Below, one piece after another: positions 1 to 8,045 of a DNA stretch of 64,000 nucleotides (position 1 is its first letter; each line of letters starts with the position of its first letter). The position numbers were made by a program, and so were the translations under genes. The notes below the pieces were generated by a model. It was not told the DNA's origin, made no database searches, and saw nothing but the letters and a program-made list of their open reading frames with translations. Source of the DNA: Actinomadura meyerae (lineage in GTDB: Bacteria; Actinomycetota; Actinomycetes; Streptosporangiales; Streptosporangiaceae); contig NZ_FZOR01000002.1 in NCBI RefSeq assembly GCF_900188445.1, positions 124,001 to 188,000 of the forward strand, in the 5' to 3' direction.

Positions 1-506
1 CCGAAGAAGCCGCGCTCGCGGTCCTCCATGCCGGCGACCGGCGTGACGTCGGTGCTCGCCGTCACCGTGAAGCCGGACGGGGCGCTGCTGACGAAGTCGC
101 GGTGCGACATCCACACCGCCTGCTCGTGCGGCAGCCCCGCGAACAGCATGCCCGGGGACGTGACGGCCACGGTCGCGCCGCCGTACTCGGCGACGTCGGA
201 GTTCTCCACCGTCCCGCCGAGGGCCTGCGCCATCACCTGGTGGCCGTAGCAGATGCCGAGCGTGGGGACGCCGATCTCGAACAGCCCCTCGGGCGCCACC
301 GGCGCGCCCTCCGCGTACACCGACGCCGGTCCGCCGGACAGGATGATCGCCTTCGGCCGCCTGGCCAGCATCTCCTCCGCCGGCATGGTCGACGGGACGA
401 TCTCGCTGAACACATGGCACTCGCGGACGCGCCGCGCGATCAGCTGCGCGTACTGCGCGCCGAAGTCGACGACGAGAACGGTGTCAAAGGACTGGTCTGC
501 GGCCAC
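1..506 (-). CDS. guaA: GMP synthase (glutamine-hydrolysing), N-terminal part, cut by window edge
   Basis: GuaA converts XMP to GMP with glutamine as nitrogen donor, the last step of guanine nucleotide synthesis. Only the first 168 or so residues lie in the window; the gene runs off the left edge. They form a class I glutamine amidotransferase domain: [18 protein letters not shown] near residue 13, the [10 protein letters not shown] oxyanion segment near 55, and the nucleophile Cys in GICYGHQ near residue 86. I chose the GTG at 506; an in-frame TTG sits directly before it. It shares the minus strand with guaB and guaB3, and these three genes cover the IMP-to-GMP branch. The identification is secure for the domain visible; the ATP-pyrophosphatase half is outside the window. 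Confidence 0.93.
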   Translation of the reverse strand, partial: MAADQSFDTVLVVDFGAQYAQLIARRVRECHVFSEIVPSTMPAEEMLARRPKAIILSGGPASVYAEGAPVAPEGLFEIGVPTLGICYGHQVMAQALGGTVENSDVAEYGGATVAVTSPGMLFAGLPHEQAVWMSHRDFVSSAPSGFTVTASTDVTPVAGMEDRERGFF

Positions 507-746
507 CAACTGAGCCTTTCGCACGGCCGGAAGGGGCTCCCAGTCTACGGGCCCGCTGCCTGCGCCTATGCCCCCGCACCCCCATCACGGCCCTCACATG
601 GCGCGACTGTCCGGTAACGGTCGGCATCCGTTTACCTTGATCACACTCAACGGACCGCCGCGTTCTGATACGAGTTAATGACGCCCTGTAGTCGAACGCG
701 CATGCCTGCATGGCTCCCGTCCGCAAGCGACCTCCCTAGGAGTGCC

Positions 747-1754
747 GTGAAGCTGCTCGCCGCCACCGCCCTGCTCGCCGCGCTCGTCCCGGCAGCGCCG
801 TCCATGCCGTCCGGGCCGCGCCCCGCCGCGCCCGCGCATCCCGCCGCCTCCGCGCGCACGGCCGGCGGCGACTGCGCGCACCCGCAGGCGCACCCGCAGG
901 CGCGCCTGCGGACGGGCGCCCACGGCCGGGAGCGCAACGACCTGACGCCGGCGCAGGCCGCCACCGTGGAGGAGCGGCTCAACCGCCTCCTGGACCGGCT
1001 CGGCGCGGGGCCGGCCGACCGGTCCGGCGGCCAGTCGCACGCCCGCGACCTCCGCTCGGCGCCGCGGCTCACGATCCCGGTGTTCTTCCACGTGATCCAC
1101 GACGGGCAGCAGGGCAACGTCTCCAAGGCCGCGATCGACCGGCAGATCGCCACCTTGAACGCCTCCTACGGGGGGCGCAACGGCGGCGCGGACACGCGCG
1201 TCTCCTTCGCGCTCCACGGGGTCAGCCGATCCGACAGCGCGGCCTGGTTCCGCGACCCGGAGCGCTACGAGGGCATGTACAAGCCGATGCTGCACCAGGG
1301 CGGCAAGGGCACGCTGAACCTCTACAGCACCAACATCGGCGGGAACCTGCTCGGCTGGTCGACGTTCCCGTGGAAGTACCAGGCCGACCCCAAGATGGAC
1401 GGGGTGACCATCCACTACGGCAGCATGCCGGGCGGGTCCATCCAGCACTTCAACAAGGGCTTCAGCGCCACCCACGAGGTGGGGCACTGGCTGGGGCTGT
1501 ACCACACGTTCCAGGACGGCTGCGGCGGCCAGGGCGACCGGGTCGCCGACACCCCGGCCGAGCGCGACCCGTCGAACGGCTGCCCGACCGGCAAGGACAC
1601 CTGCCCCGCCCCGGGCGCCGACCCGATCCACAACTACATGGACTACAGCTACGACACCTGCATGACGTCGTTCACCGCGGGCCAGGGCGCCCGTATGCAC
1701 CAGGTGTGGACGGCCTACCGCGCCGAGACCCCCAAGAAGTCCAAGAACGCCTGA
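747..1754 (+). CDS. secreted M43-family (pappalysin/cytophagalysin-like) zinc metalloprotease
   Basis: A 335-residue predicted secreted protease. The GTG start at 747 has AGGAG at 738-742 and begins a classical signal peptide (KLLAATALLAALVPAAP). The zinc motif HEVGHWLGLYH starts at about residue 243, and MDYSYDTCM near the C-terminus fits the Met-turn of metzincins. Cysteines clustered around the active site (GGCGGQ, NGCPTGKDTC, DTCM) suggest disulphides. The pro-region is Ala/Pro-rich and includes ARLRTGAHGRERNDLT, a segment shared with the second protease at 2678. A longer reading from an ATG at 678 would put extra residues ahead of the signal peptide and lacks a ribosome site. Substrate unknown. 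Confidence 0.88.
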   Translation: MKLLAATALLAALVPAAPSMPSGPRPAAPAHPAASARTAGGDCAHPQAHPQARLRTGAHGRERNDLTPAQAATVEERLNRLLDRLGAGPADRSGGQSHARDLRSAPRLTIPVFFHVIHDGQQGNVSKAAIDRQIATLNASYGGRNGGADTRVSFALHGVSRSDSAAWFRDPERYEGMYKPMLHQGGKGTLNLYSTNIGGNLLGWSTFPWKYQADPKMDGVTIHYGSMPGGSIQHFNKGFSATHEVGHWLGLYHTFQDGCGGQGDRVADTPAERDPSNGCPTGKDTCPAPGADPIHNYMDYSYDTCMTSFTAGQGARMHQVWTAYRAETPKKSKNA

Positions 1755-1780
1755 CCCCGTCCGGAGCGCCGCGGCGCGGC

Positions 1781-2509
1781 TCAGGAGGGCCGCTCGCGGA
1801 GCCGGGCGGCCTCCTCCGCGGGCAGCCGCCGGACGGCCTCGCGCAGCGTCACGCCCGAGATGGCGCCGAGGCGGGGCTCGACCCACTCCACCACCCAGGA
1901 CGGGTCCTTCTTGGAGAGTTCCCGGAGGACCCATCCCAGGGCCTTCCGGATGAAGAACTCGCGCTCGTCCAGCAGCGCGTCCCCGTACCGGCTGATCCGC
2001 TCAAGGTCCGGGTCTCCCGTCCGGACGCCCGGCAGTAACGCCAGGACGGCCGTACGCCGTATCCACATGTAGGGGTCGGCGACCCAGGCGTCCAGTACCG
2101 GTGCCAGGTCCGGGTGCCGCATGACCAGGCCGCCGACGACCTTCTCCGCGAGGTGGTCGACGTACACCCAGCTGGCCGAGTCGCGGATGAACTCCTCGGC
2201 CGTCTCCATGTCGCGGGGCTCCAGCAGAGCCGCACGCTTGACGAGCACTTCGATCGCCGCCATGCGGGCCTCGTGGACGGGCTGCCCGTCGTCGGTGACG
2301 TCCCACAGGAGCCGGGCCAGCGACAGCACCTCGTCCCGCGTGGGCTTGCCCTTGACCGTCGAAAGGGCCACTTTGCGAAGCGCGGGCACGGTCACGCCGA
2401 TGTGAACGAACTCGCTCTTCAGATACCTCTTTTCGCTCTGCGCGCGCGCCGGATCCCCCAAGGCGCGCAACTCTGCCAAAACCCGCGCGGCCTCCGCCTT
2501 AACGTCCAT
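1781..2509 (-). CDS. DNA alkylation repair protein, AlkD/HEAT-repeat type
   Basis: This 242-residue protein belongs to the DNA alkylation repair family, HEAT-like helical glycosylases that excise N3- and N7-alkyl purines. Seen: an N-terminal KRYLKSEFVHIGVTVPALRK segment typical of AlkD relatives, then repeated helical pairs including ASWVYVDHLAEKVVGGL, DPYMWIRRTAVLALLPG and REFFIRKALGWVLRELSKKD. The ATG at 2509 begins MDVKAEAARVLAEL and is the first sensible start. The gene lies antisense between two related secreted proteases, and no operon partner is visible. Family placement is good; which lesion it repairs cannot be read from sequence. Confidence 0.85.
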   Translation of the reverse strand: MDVKAEAARVLAELRALGDPARAQSEKRYLKSEFVHIGVTVPALRKVALSTVKGKPTRDEVLSLARLLWDVTDDGQPVHEARMAAIEVLVKRAALLEPRDMETAEEFIRDSASWVYVDHLAEKVVGGLVMRHPDLAPVLDAWVADPYMWIRRTAVLALLPGVRTGDPDLERISRYGDALLDEREFFIRKALGWVLRELSKKDPSWVVEWVEPRLGAISGVTLREAVRRLPAEEAARLRERPS

Positions 2510-2677
2510 GCGGGCAACGCTACGCCGCCGCGCTATGGCGCCGTATTCAGCGTTGTCCTTTCTGATTCGTCCAGGTTTGCCAAAGACGTGATGTTTGTTC
2601 GCATTCACCCTTGTTCCAGCGATGACTCCGCTCCCCCCGCGCGCGCTCCCCCGCTCGCGCCGCCCCCAAGGAGTTCC

Positions 2678-3580
2678 ATGAAACGCGCCGGAATCGCCAC
2701 CGTCCTCGGCCTGGCCGCCGCCTTCACGGCGTACGCGCCCGCCGCCCCCGCCACCCTCGCCGCCCCCACGACCACCACGTCCACCACCAACGCCTGCGTG
2801 GAGCAACCCGCGCAGGCCCGCGTCCGCGCGGGCGCCCACGCCACCGAGCGGAACCAGCCGAGCGCGGCCAAGGTCGCCGCGATGGAGCGGGACTTCCAGA
2901 ACCGGGTCGGCAAGCTCAAGGGGATGCGCACGGCCGCGGCCATCACGGTCAGGGTGCACTTCCAGGTCGTCTACGGCAGCGCGGGCAACGTCTCCGACAC
3001 GACCCTGCGGCAGCAGCTCGACGTCCTCAACGACGCCTACTCGGACAGCGGCGTCTCGTTCACCCTGGCGGAGATCAGGCGCACGAACAACGCGTCCTGG
3101 TTCTCCAACCCGGAGGGCTACGAGCGGCAGATGAAGAACGCCCTGCACACGGGCAACGCGCAGGACCTCAACATCTACACCGCCGACCTCGGCTCCAGCC
3201 TCCTCGGCTGGGCGACGTTCCCGAGCAGCTACCGGTCCCAGCCCTCGATGGACGGCGTCGTCATCCACTACCAGAGCCTGCCGGGCGGCGCCATCGGCAA
3301 CTACAACGAGGGTGACACCGCCACCCACGAGGTGGGCCACTGGATGGGGCTCTACCACACGTTCCAGGGCGGATGCAGCGGCCAGGGAGACCAGGTCTCC
3401 GACACCCCCGCCGAGCGGAGCCCCGCCTCGGGCTGCCCGACCGGCCGCGACACCTGCTCCTCCACGGGCGTGGACCCCATCCACAACTTCATGGACTACA
3501 GCTACGACTCGTGCATGTACGAGTTCACGCCGGGCCAGAACGCGCGCATGCAGTCCCAGTGGGCTGCCTACCGCGCATGA
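2678..3580 (+). CDS. secreted M43-family zinc metalloprotease, paralogue of the protein at 747
   Basis: A 300-residue protein with signal peptide MKRAGIATVLGLAAAFTAYAPA and a strong AAGGAG site at 2668-2673, five bases before the ATG. The zinc motif HEVGHWMGLYH starts at residue 217, and MDYSYDSCM supplies the Met-turn. It aligns with the protease at 747 over nearly the whole mature chain (LLGWATFPS against LLGWSTFPW, MDGVVIHY against MDGVTIHY, the same Cys pattern), so the two arose by duplication. The pro-region is shorter. The C-terminus ends in FTPGQNARMQSQWAAYRA. It probably degrades extracellular protein or processes a surface substrate; no inhibitor gene is adjacent. Confidence 0.88.
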   Translation: MKRAGIATVLGLAAAFTAYAPAAPATLAAPTTTTSTTNACVEQPAQARVRAGAHATERNQPSAAKVAAMERDFQNRVGKLKGMRTAAAITVRVHFQVVYGSAGNVSDTTLRQQLDVLNDAYSDSGVSFTLAEIRRTNNASWFSNPEGYERQMKNALHTGNAQDLNIYTADLGSSLLGWATFPSSYRSQPSMDGVVIHYQSLPGGAIGNYNEGDTATHEVGHWMGLYHTFQGGCSGQGDQVSDTPAERSPASGCPTGRDTCSSTGVDPIHNFMDYSYDSCMYEFTPGQNARMQSQWAAYRA

Positions 3581-3606
3581 CCTGAACACCCTGCCAGCCC
3601 CAACGC

Positions 3607-3638
3607 GAGCCCACCGCGAGCACTCTCGCGGTGGGCTC
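3607..3638. terminator. bidirectional hairpin terminator between convergent genes
   Basis: Arms GAGCCCACCGCGAG and CTCGCGGTGGGCTC pair perfectly over 14 bp around a 4-nt loop. It lies between the stop of the protease at 3580 and the stop of the GMC oxidoreductase at 3657, so it can end both transcripts. There is no clear T-run on either side, as is common in high-GC actinomycetes. Confidence 0.8.
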
Positions 3639-3656
3639 CGCCATGCGGCGGGACGA

Positions 3657-5408
3657 TCAGGTGATGTCGACGATGGGCAGCTGCAAGGCCGCCGGAGCCG
3701 TGGCGGGAACGACCGGGTTCTTCGGCAGGACGGGGCTTATGCGGCGGTAGCCCTCGCCCAGTGCGGGGCGCGGGTCGTCCTCGGCGCGGTTGGGCCAGAA
3801 CGACATGGCGCGCTCAGCCTGGGCCGTGATGGTCAGCGACGGGTTCACGCCCAGGTTGGCCGATACGGCGGAGCCGTCCACGATGTGCAGCCCCGGGTGC
3901 CCGTAGACGCGGTGGTAGGGGTCGATGACGCCGGACTCCGGCGAGTCGCCGATCGCGCAGCCGCCGAGGAAGTGCGCGGTCATCGGGACGTCGAACAGGT
4001 CGCCCCACGTGCCGCCCGCGATGCCGCCGATCTCGTCGGCGATCAGCCGCGTCGCCTCGTGCCCCTCCGGGATCCAGGTCGGGTTCGGCTCGCCGTGCCC
4101 GGCGGTCGCGCGGACGTCCCAGCCGAAGGGCCCCCTCTTCGGCCGCAGCGTGATCGAGTTGTCCCGGGTCTGCATGACCAGCGCGATCACCGTCCGCTCC
4201 GACCAGCGCCGCACGTCGAAGAGCTGGACGAGGTCGCGCGGCCGCCGCACCGCCTCGCGGGCGAACTTGCGGATCCGGGGCGTGTGCCGCTCACCGGGCC
4301 GGTCCCCGTCGACGAGCAGGGTCTGCAACCCGGCGAGGAGGTTGGAGCCCCGCCCGTACCGGACGGGCTCGACGTGCGTGTCCGGCGCCGGGTGGAACGA
4401 GGACGTGATGGCCACGCCCTCGGAGAAGTCCGGGCCCGGCTTGCCGTTGCGGCGCCCGCCGCCGAGGATCGCCTCGGAGTTCGTGCGGGTCAGCGCGCCG
4501 AGCCGGTCCGACAGGCGCGGCAGCGCGCCGGTCGCCTTGAGCTTGTGCAGCAGCTTCTGCGTCCCGTAGGTGCCCGCGGCGAACACCACCTGCTCGGTCG
4601 TGAACGTCTTGCGGTCGCGTCCGAACGAGCCCGTCCGGACGATCTCGACCCGGTACCCCCCGCCGGGCAGCGGCCGGACCGAGGTGACGCGGCTGAGCGG
4701 CATCACCCGCGCGCCGGCCTTCTCCGCGAGGTAGAGGTAGTTCTCCGTGAGCATGTTCTTCGCGCCGTGGCGGCAGCCCACCATGCACTCGCCGCACTCC
4801 ATGCAGCCGCGGCGGCGCGGGCCCGCCCCGCCGAAGTACGGGTCGGCGCTCTCGATCCCGGCCCCGCGCCCGAAGTAGACGCCGACCGGGGTCTTCACGA
4901 ACGTGTCGCCCTTGCCCATCCGGTCGGCGACCCGCTTCATGACCTTGTCGGCCGCGGTCGTCGTGGGGTTCTGGACGACGCCCAGCATGCGCTTGGCCTG
5001 CTCGTAGTAGGGCGCCAGCTCGTCCCGCCAGTCGGTGATGTGCGCCCACTGCCGGTCCTTGAAGAACGGCTCCGGCGGGACGTACAGCGTGTTGGCGTAG
5101 TTCAGCGACCCGCCGCCCACGCCCGCGCCCGCGAGCACCATCACGCGGCTCGACTTCGCGCCGCGGATGAGGTGCATCCGCTGGATGCCGGTGAGGCCGA
5201 GCGCGGGCGCCCACAGGTAGCGCGCGATCCGCCAGTTGGTCTTGGGCAGTTCGGGGTACCGGGCCCCCGGAGCACCGGACGGGTTCGTGTCGAAGCGGCG
5301 GCCCGCCTCGATCACGCCGACCTTGTACCCCTTCTCGGTCAGCCGCAGCGCGGAGACGCTGCCGCCGAACCCCGACCCGACCACCAGCACGTCGAAGTCA
5401 TGCTTCAC
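3657..5408 (-). CDS. GMC-family FAD oxidoreductase, cholesterol oxidase (ChoD)-like
   Basis: A 583-residue flavoprotein. The N-terminal GSGFGGSVSALRL is the FAD-binding Rossmann loop; GVGGGSLNYANTLY and the C-terminal GCAIGDSPESGVIDPYHRVYG and GVNPSLTITAQAERAM are GMC/cholesterol oxidase signatures. A Cys-rich stretch MECGECMVGCRHGAKN near the middle is typical of the ChoD-like subgroup. The GTG start at 5408 has AGGGAA about nine bases upstream. It follows the aldehyde dehydrogenase after 9 bp, so the two are probably co-transcribed. Its position beside guaB3 matches choD (Rv3409c) in M. tuberculosis. Whether it acts on cholesterol or another secondary alcohol cannot be decided; no Tat or Sec signal is visible. 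Confidence 0.83.
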   Translation of the reverse strand: MKHDFDVLVVGSGFGGSVSALRLTEKGYKVGVIEAGRRFDTNPSGAPGARYPELPKTNWRIARYLWAPALGLTGIQRMHLIRGAKSSRVMVLAGAGVGGGSLNYANTLYVPPEPFFKDRQWAHITDWRDELAPYYEQAKRMLGVVQNPTTTAADKVMKRVADRMGKGDTFVKTPVGVYFGRGAGIESADPYFGGAGPRRRGCMECGECMVGCRHGAKNMLTENYLYLAEKAGARVMPLSRVTSVRPLPGGGYRVEIVRTGSFGRDRKTFTTEQVVFAAGTYGTQKLLHKLKATGALPRLSDRLGALTRTNSEAILGGGRRNGKPGPDFSEGVAITSSFHPAPDTHVEPVRYGRGSNLLAGLQTLLVDGDRPGERHTPRIRKFAREAVRRPRDLVQLFDVRRWSERTVIALVMQTRDNSITLRPKRGPFGWDVRATAGHGEPNPTWIPEGHEATRLIADEIGGIAGGTWGDLFDVPMTAHFLGGCAIGDSPESGVIDPYHRVYGHPGLHIVDGSAVSANLGVNPSLTITAQAERAMSFWPNRAEDDPRPALGEGYRRISPVLPKNPVVPATAPAALQLPIVDIT

Positions 5409-5417
5409 GGGCGTTCC

Positions 5418-6998
5418 CTACTTGATCCGCAGCTTCTTCATGAGCCTGATGCCGTTCGCCATGTATCCGGCGAACGTGTCGTAGCCGATGCCGGACGGGG
5501 GTTCGAGGTCCATGATGTGCTGGCTCGCGACGGTCTGCACCTCGGTGAACTTCAGCAGGCCCTCGGACCCGTGGCGGCGCCCGACGCCCGACTGCTTCAT
5601 CCCGCCCATCGGCGAGTCGTAGGACGCGTAGGCGGCGCCGTAGCCGTCGTTGATGTTGACCGTCCCCGCCTGGATGCGGGCGGCCAGCCGGCGGGCCCGC
5701 GCCGGGGACTTGGTCCACACCGACGCGTTCAGGCCGTAGTCGGTGTCGTTGGCGCGGGCGACGACCTCGTCCTCGTCCCGGTACTTGTAGACGGAGACGA
5801 CGGGCCCGAACGTCTCGTTGGCGCACAGGTCCATGTCGCCGTTCACGTCCGCGAGGACGGTCGGCTCGTAGAACAGCGGGCCGATGTCGGGACGCGCCTT
5901 GCCGCCCGCGAGGACGGTCGCGCCCTCCTTGACGGCCTGGTCGACGTGCCGGGTCACCGCGTCGAGCTGGCGGGCGTGGGTCAGCGAGCCCATCTCGGCC
6001 TCGAAGTCGAGGCCGGTGCCGAGCTTCATGCCCTGCACCAGCTCGACGAACCGGGGCACGAACCGGTCGTAGACGTCCTCGTGGACGTACATCCGCTCGA
6101 TCGAGATGCACAGCTGCCCGGCGTTGGTGAAGCACGCCCGGACGGCGCCGCGCGCGGCCCGCTCCACGTCGGCGTCCGCCATGACGATCATCGGGTTCTT
6201 GCCGCCGAGCTCCAGCGAGTAGCCGATCAGCCGGGGCGCGACCTTGGCCGCGATCGCCTTGCCGCCGCGCGTCGAGCCGGTGAAGGAGACGTAGTCGGCC
6301 TCCTCCAGCAGCGGGTCGCCGATCTCCGCGGGGTCGCCGACGACGATCTGCCAGACGTCGCGGGGCAGCCCGAGCGAGACCAGCAGGTCCAGCACCCACA
6401 GGCTGGACAGGCACGTCTGGGTGTCCGGCTTGTGGATCACCGCGTTGCCCGCCATCAGCGCGGGCGCGATGTCGCTGGCGCCCAGCGCGAACGGGTAGTT
6501 CCAGGGGGCGATCAGCGCCACGACGCCCTTCGGGTGCCGCAGCTCCCGCACCCGCGTGAGCCCCGGCATCATGCCCTGGCGGCGCTTGGGCTTCAGCAGC
6601 CCCGGAGCCCGCCGGGCGTAGTACAGCGAGCACAGCGCCACGTCGAGGAACTCCTCCAGCGCGTGGCGGCGGGCCTTGCCCGTCTCCAGCTGGATGACGT
6701 CGAGGATCTCCTCGCGCCGGGCGACCAGCGCGTCCGCCAGCCGCAGGAACGGCTTGACCCGCTCGCTCGCCGGCAGCGCCGCCCAGGCCCGCTGCGCCTC
6801 CCTGGCGCGCGCGTAGGCCGCGCGGACGTCGTCGGCACCGGAGATCGGGACGGTCGCGAGGGGCTCACCGGTGAACGGGCTGGGAATCGTCGTGCTCTCG
6901 GCGCCGCCCGAGGCGACGTGGGAGGCCAGCCGGTCGATCAGGGTCTGGGGGAGCGTGTGCTCTGCCGCGCCTTTGGCAGGGACCGTCGGGGATGCCAT
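5418..6998 (-). CDS. NAD(P)-dependent aldehyde dehydrogenase, succinate-semialdehyde dehydrogenase type
   Basis: A 526-residue aldehyde dehydrogenase. Seen: VALIAPWNYPFALG (cofactor entry), FTGSTRGGKAIA, the catalytic Glu in LELGGKNP, the nucleophile Cys near residue 297 in NAGQLC, and ETFGPVVSVYKY. MGGMKQSGVGRRHG near the C-terminus fits the GabD2-like branch. The ATG at 6998 has a TACGCT -10 box six bases upstream and no ribosome site, so it is probably translated from a leaderless mRNA. The GMC oxidoreductase follows after 9 bp: an alcohol oxidase plus aldehyde dehydrogenase pair could oxidise an alcohol to an acid in two steps. A TetR gene diverges from it and may control both. Confidence 0.85.
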   Translation of the reverse strand: MASPTVPAKGAAEHTLPQTLIDRLASHVASGGAESTTIPSPFTGEPLATVPISGADDVRAAYARAREAQRAWAALPASERVKPFLRLADALVARREEILDVIQLETGKARRHALEEFLDVALCSLYYARRAPGLLKPKRRQGMMPGLTRVRELRHPKGVVALIAPWNYPFALGASDIAPALMAGNAVIHKPDTQTCLSSLWVLDLLVSLGLPRDVWQIVVGDPAEIGDPLLEEADYVSFTGSTRGGKAIAAKVAPRLIGYSLELGGKNPMIVMADADVERAARGAVRACFTNAGQLCISIERMYVHEDVYDRFVPRFVELVQGMKLGTGLDFEAEMGSLTHARQLDAVTRHVDQAVKEGATVLAGGKARPDIGPLFYEPTVLADVNGDMDLCANETFGPVVSVYKYRDEDEVVARANDTDYGLNASVWTKSPARARRLAARIQAGTVNINDGYGAAYASYDSPMGGMKQSGVGRRHGSEGLLKFTEVQTVASQHIMDLEPPSGIGYDTFAGYMANGIRLMKKLRIK

Positions 6999-7004
6999 GC
7001 AGGC

Positions 7005-7010
7005 AGCGTA
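7005..7010 (-). promoter_or_regulatory. -10 box of a probable leaderless promoter for the aldehyde dehydrogenase
   Basis: TACGCT on the minus strand ends six bases before the ATG at 6998. That places the transcription start at or next to the start codon, and no Shine-Dalgarno sequence is present. The -35 region is weak. Confidence 0.5.
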
Positions 7011-7036
7011 TGACCACCCGCCCATTTTGGCTACCC

Positions 7037-7056
7037 GCAAGTAACGCGCTACTTGC
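7037..7056. promoter_or_regulatory. 20-bp near-palindrome, candidate operator of the divergent TetR regulator
   Basis: GCAAGTAACGCGCTACTTGC is an inverted repeat with 10-bp arms and one mismatched pair at its centre. It lies in the 269-bp divergent region between the aldehyde dehydrogenase and the TetR gene, just upstream of the aldehyde dehydrogenase promoter. Length and symmetry are typical of TetR operators. Binding is inferred. Confidence 0.55.
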
Positions 7057-7267
7057 AGTGATATGCCCCACCTCATCGGGTTACGTCCGCCTCTGCCTGA
7101 CAAGCGGCACCGAACGGAGCGTTCCAAGCTCCCGGACTTGCGCATCCGGGAGATTGACCATGCCCGGCCGGTGTATCCCCGAGGGAGAGAATCTCGCGCG
7201 CGCACCGCGGACGGAGGACCGTGGCCGCGCGCACGGGGAGCGGGTCTCGACACGGAGGGAACAGCGA

Positions 7268-8017
7268 ATGACGGACGCCCACGGCGACCATCGGCCAGCG
7301 GCGGGGGCGGCCGGGCGGCCGCCGTCCGGCGGCGGTCCCCGCTCGCGCCGGGACCGGCGCGAGCAGACCCGCGCCGCCCTGCTCGCCGCCGCCGAGCGCC
7401 TCTGGGCCGAGCGCGGCATCCACGGCGCCTCGCTGGACGACATCGCGGCGGCCGCGGGCCTCACCAAGGGCGCCGTCTACTCCAACTTCGCGGGCAAGAC
7501 CGACCTGCTGCTGGCCCTGATGGAGCGCATCACCAGCGACTGCGCCGGGCCGGAGGTCTGCGACGAGCTCCGCGCCGCCGAGCGGGACGCCGCGCGCGAC
7601 GCCGCCCGGGAGGCCGCCCTCACCGGCCGCCCGTCCCGCCACGGCGCCTCCGCCGCCACCGACCGCCCCCGCAGGATCGCCCTGCTGCTGGTCGAGTTCT
7701 GGCTGTACGGCATGCGCGACTACGCCGCCGGCTGGCGCATCGCCGACTGGTACGCCGAGCGCCGCGACCGGCTGGCCCGCGAGCTCGAACCCGCCGACGG
7801 CGACGGCGGCACCGACGGGGGCACCGACGGGGGCACCGACGGGGGCACCGACCACCCGGCGGCCCGCATCGCGCCCGCCGACCGGGCCGCCCTGACCATG
7901 GCCCTCGACTTCGGGCTGGCGTTCCAGCACCTCCTGGACCCGGCCCGCGTCCCCGCCGACCTCTACGCGACCGGCAAGTCGCTGGTCCAGGCGCCCCGCC
8001 CCCGCCGCCCCGCCTGA
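7268..8017 (+). CDS. TetR/AcrR-family transcriptional regulator
   Basis: A 249-residue repressor-type protein. Residues about 35-85 form the TetR DNA-binding domain: RREQTRAALLAAAERLWAER, then GASLDDIAAAAGLTKGAVYSNFAGK with the recognition helix. The rest is the ligand/dimer domain. GGAGG at 7254-7258 sits nine bases before the ATG. The extended N-terminus (about 30 residues, Gly/Arg-rich) and an in-frame tandem repeat encoding four GTDG units near residue 180 are unusual for the family. It diverges from the aldehyde dehydrogenase/GMC oxidoreductase pair, so control of those genes is likely, probably relieved by an alcohol, aldehyde or sterol-like ligand (inference). Confidence 0.88.
   Translation: MTDAHGDHRPAAGAAGRPPSGGGPRSRRDRREQTRAALLAAAERLWAERGIHGASLDDIAAAAGLTKGAVYSNFAGKTDLLLALMERITSDCAGPEVCDELRAAERDAARDAAREAALTGRPSRHGASAATDRPRRIALLLVEFWLYGMRDYAAGWRIADWYAERRDRLARELEPADGDGGTDGGTDGGTDGGTDHPAARIAPADRAALTMALDFGLAFQHLLDPARVPADLYATGKSLVQAPRPRRPA
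7808..7853 (+). repeat. 12-bp coding minisatellite, 3.8 copies
   Basis: Unit GGCACCGACGGG repeats without mismatch (7808, 7820, 7832, partial at 7844) and encodes GTDG units in the ligand domain of the TetR protein. Copy number could vary between strains without shifting the frame. Confidence 0.85.
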
Positions 8018-8045
8018 GCGCGGGGCCGGCCGGGGGCGGCCGGGG

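Noticed and set aside
3312..7013. A plus-strand open frame of more than 1,200 codons antisense to the GMC oxidoreductase and aldehyde dehydrogenase genes
   Set aside because: Its translation is Arg/Ala/Gly/Val-rich with no domains. It mirrors the codon pattern of the two real genes; such antisense frames are a by-product of high GC third positions.
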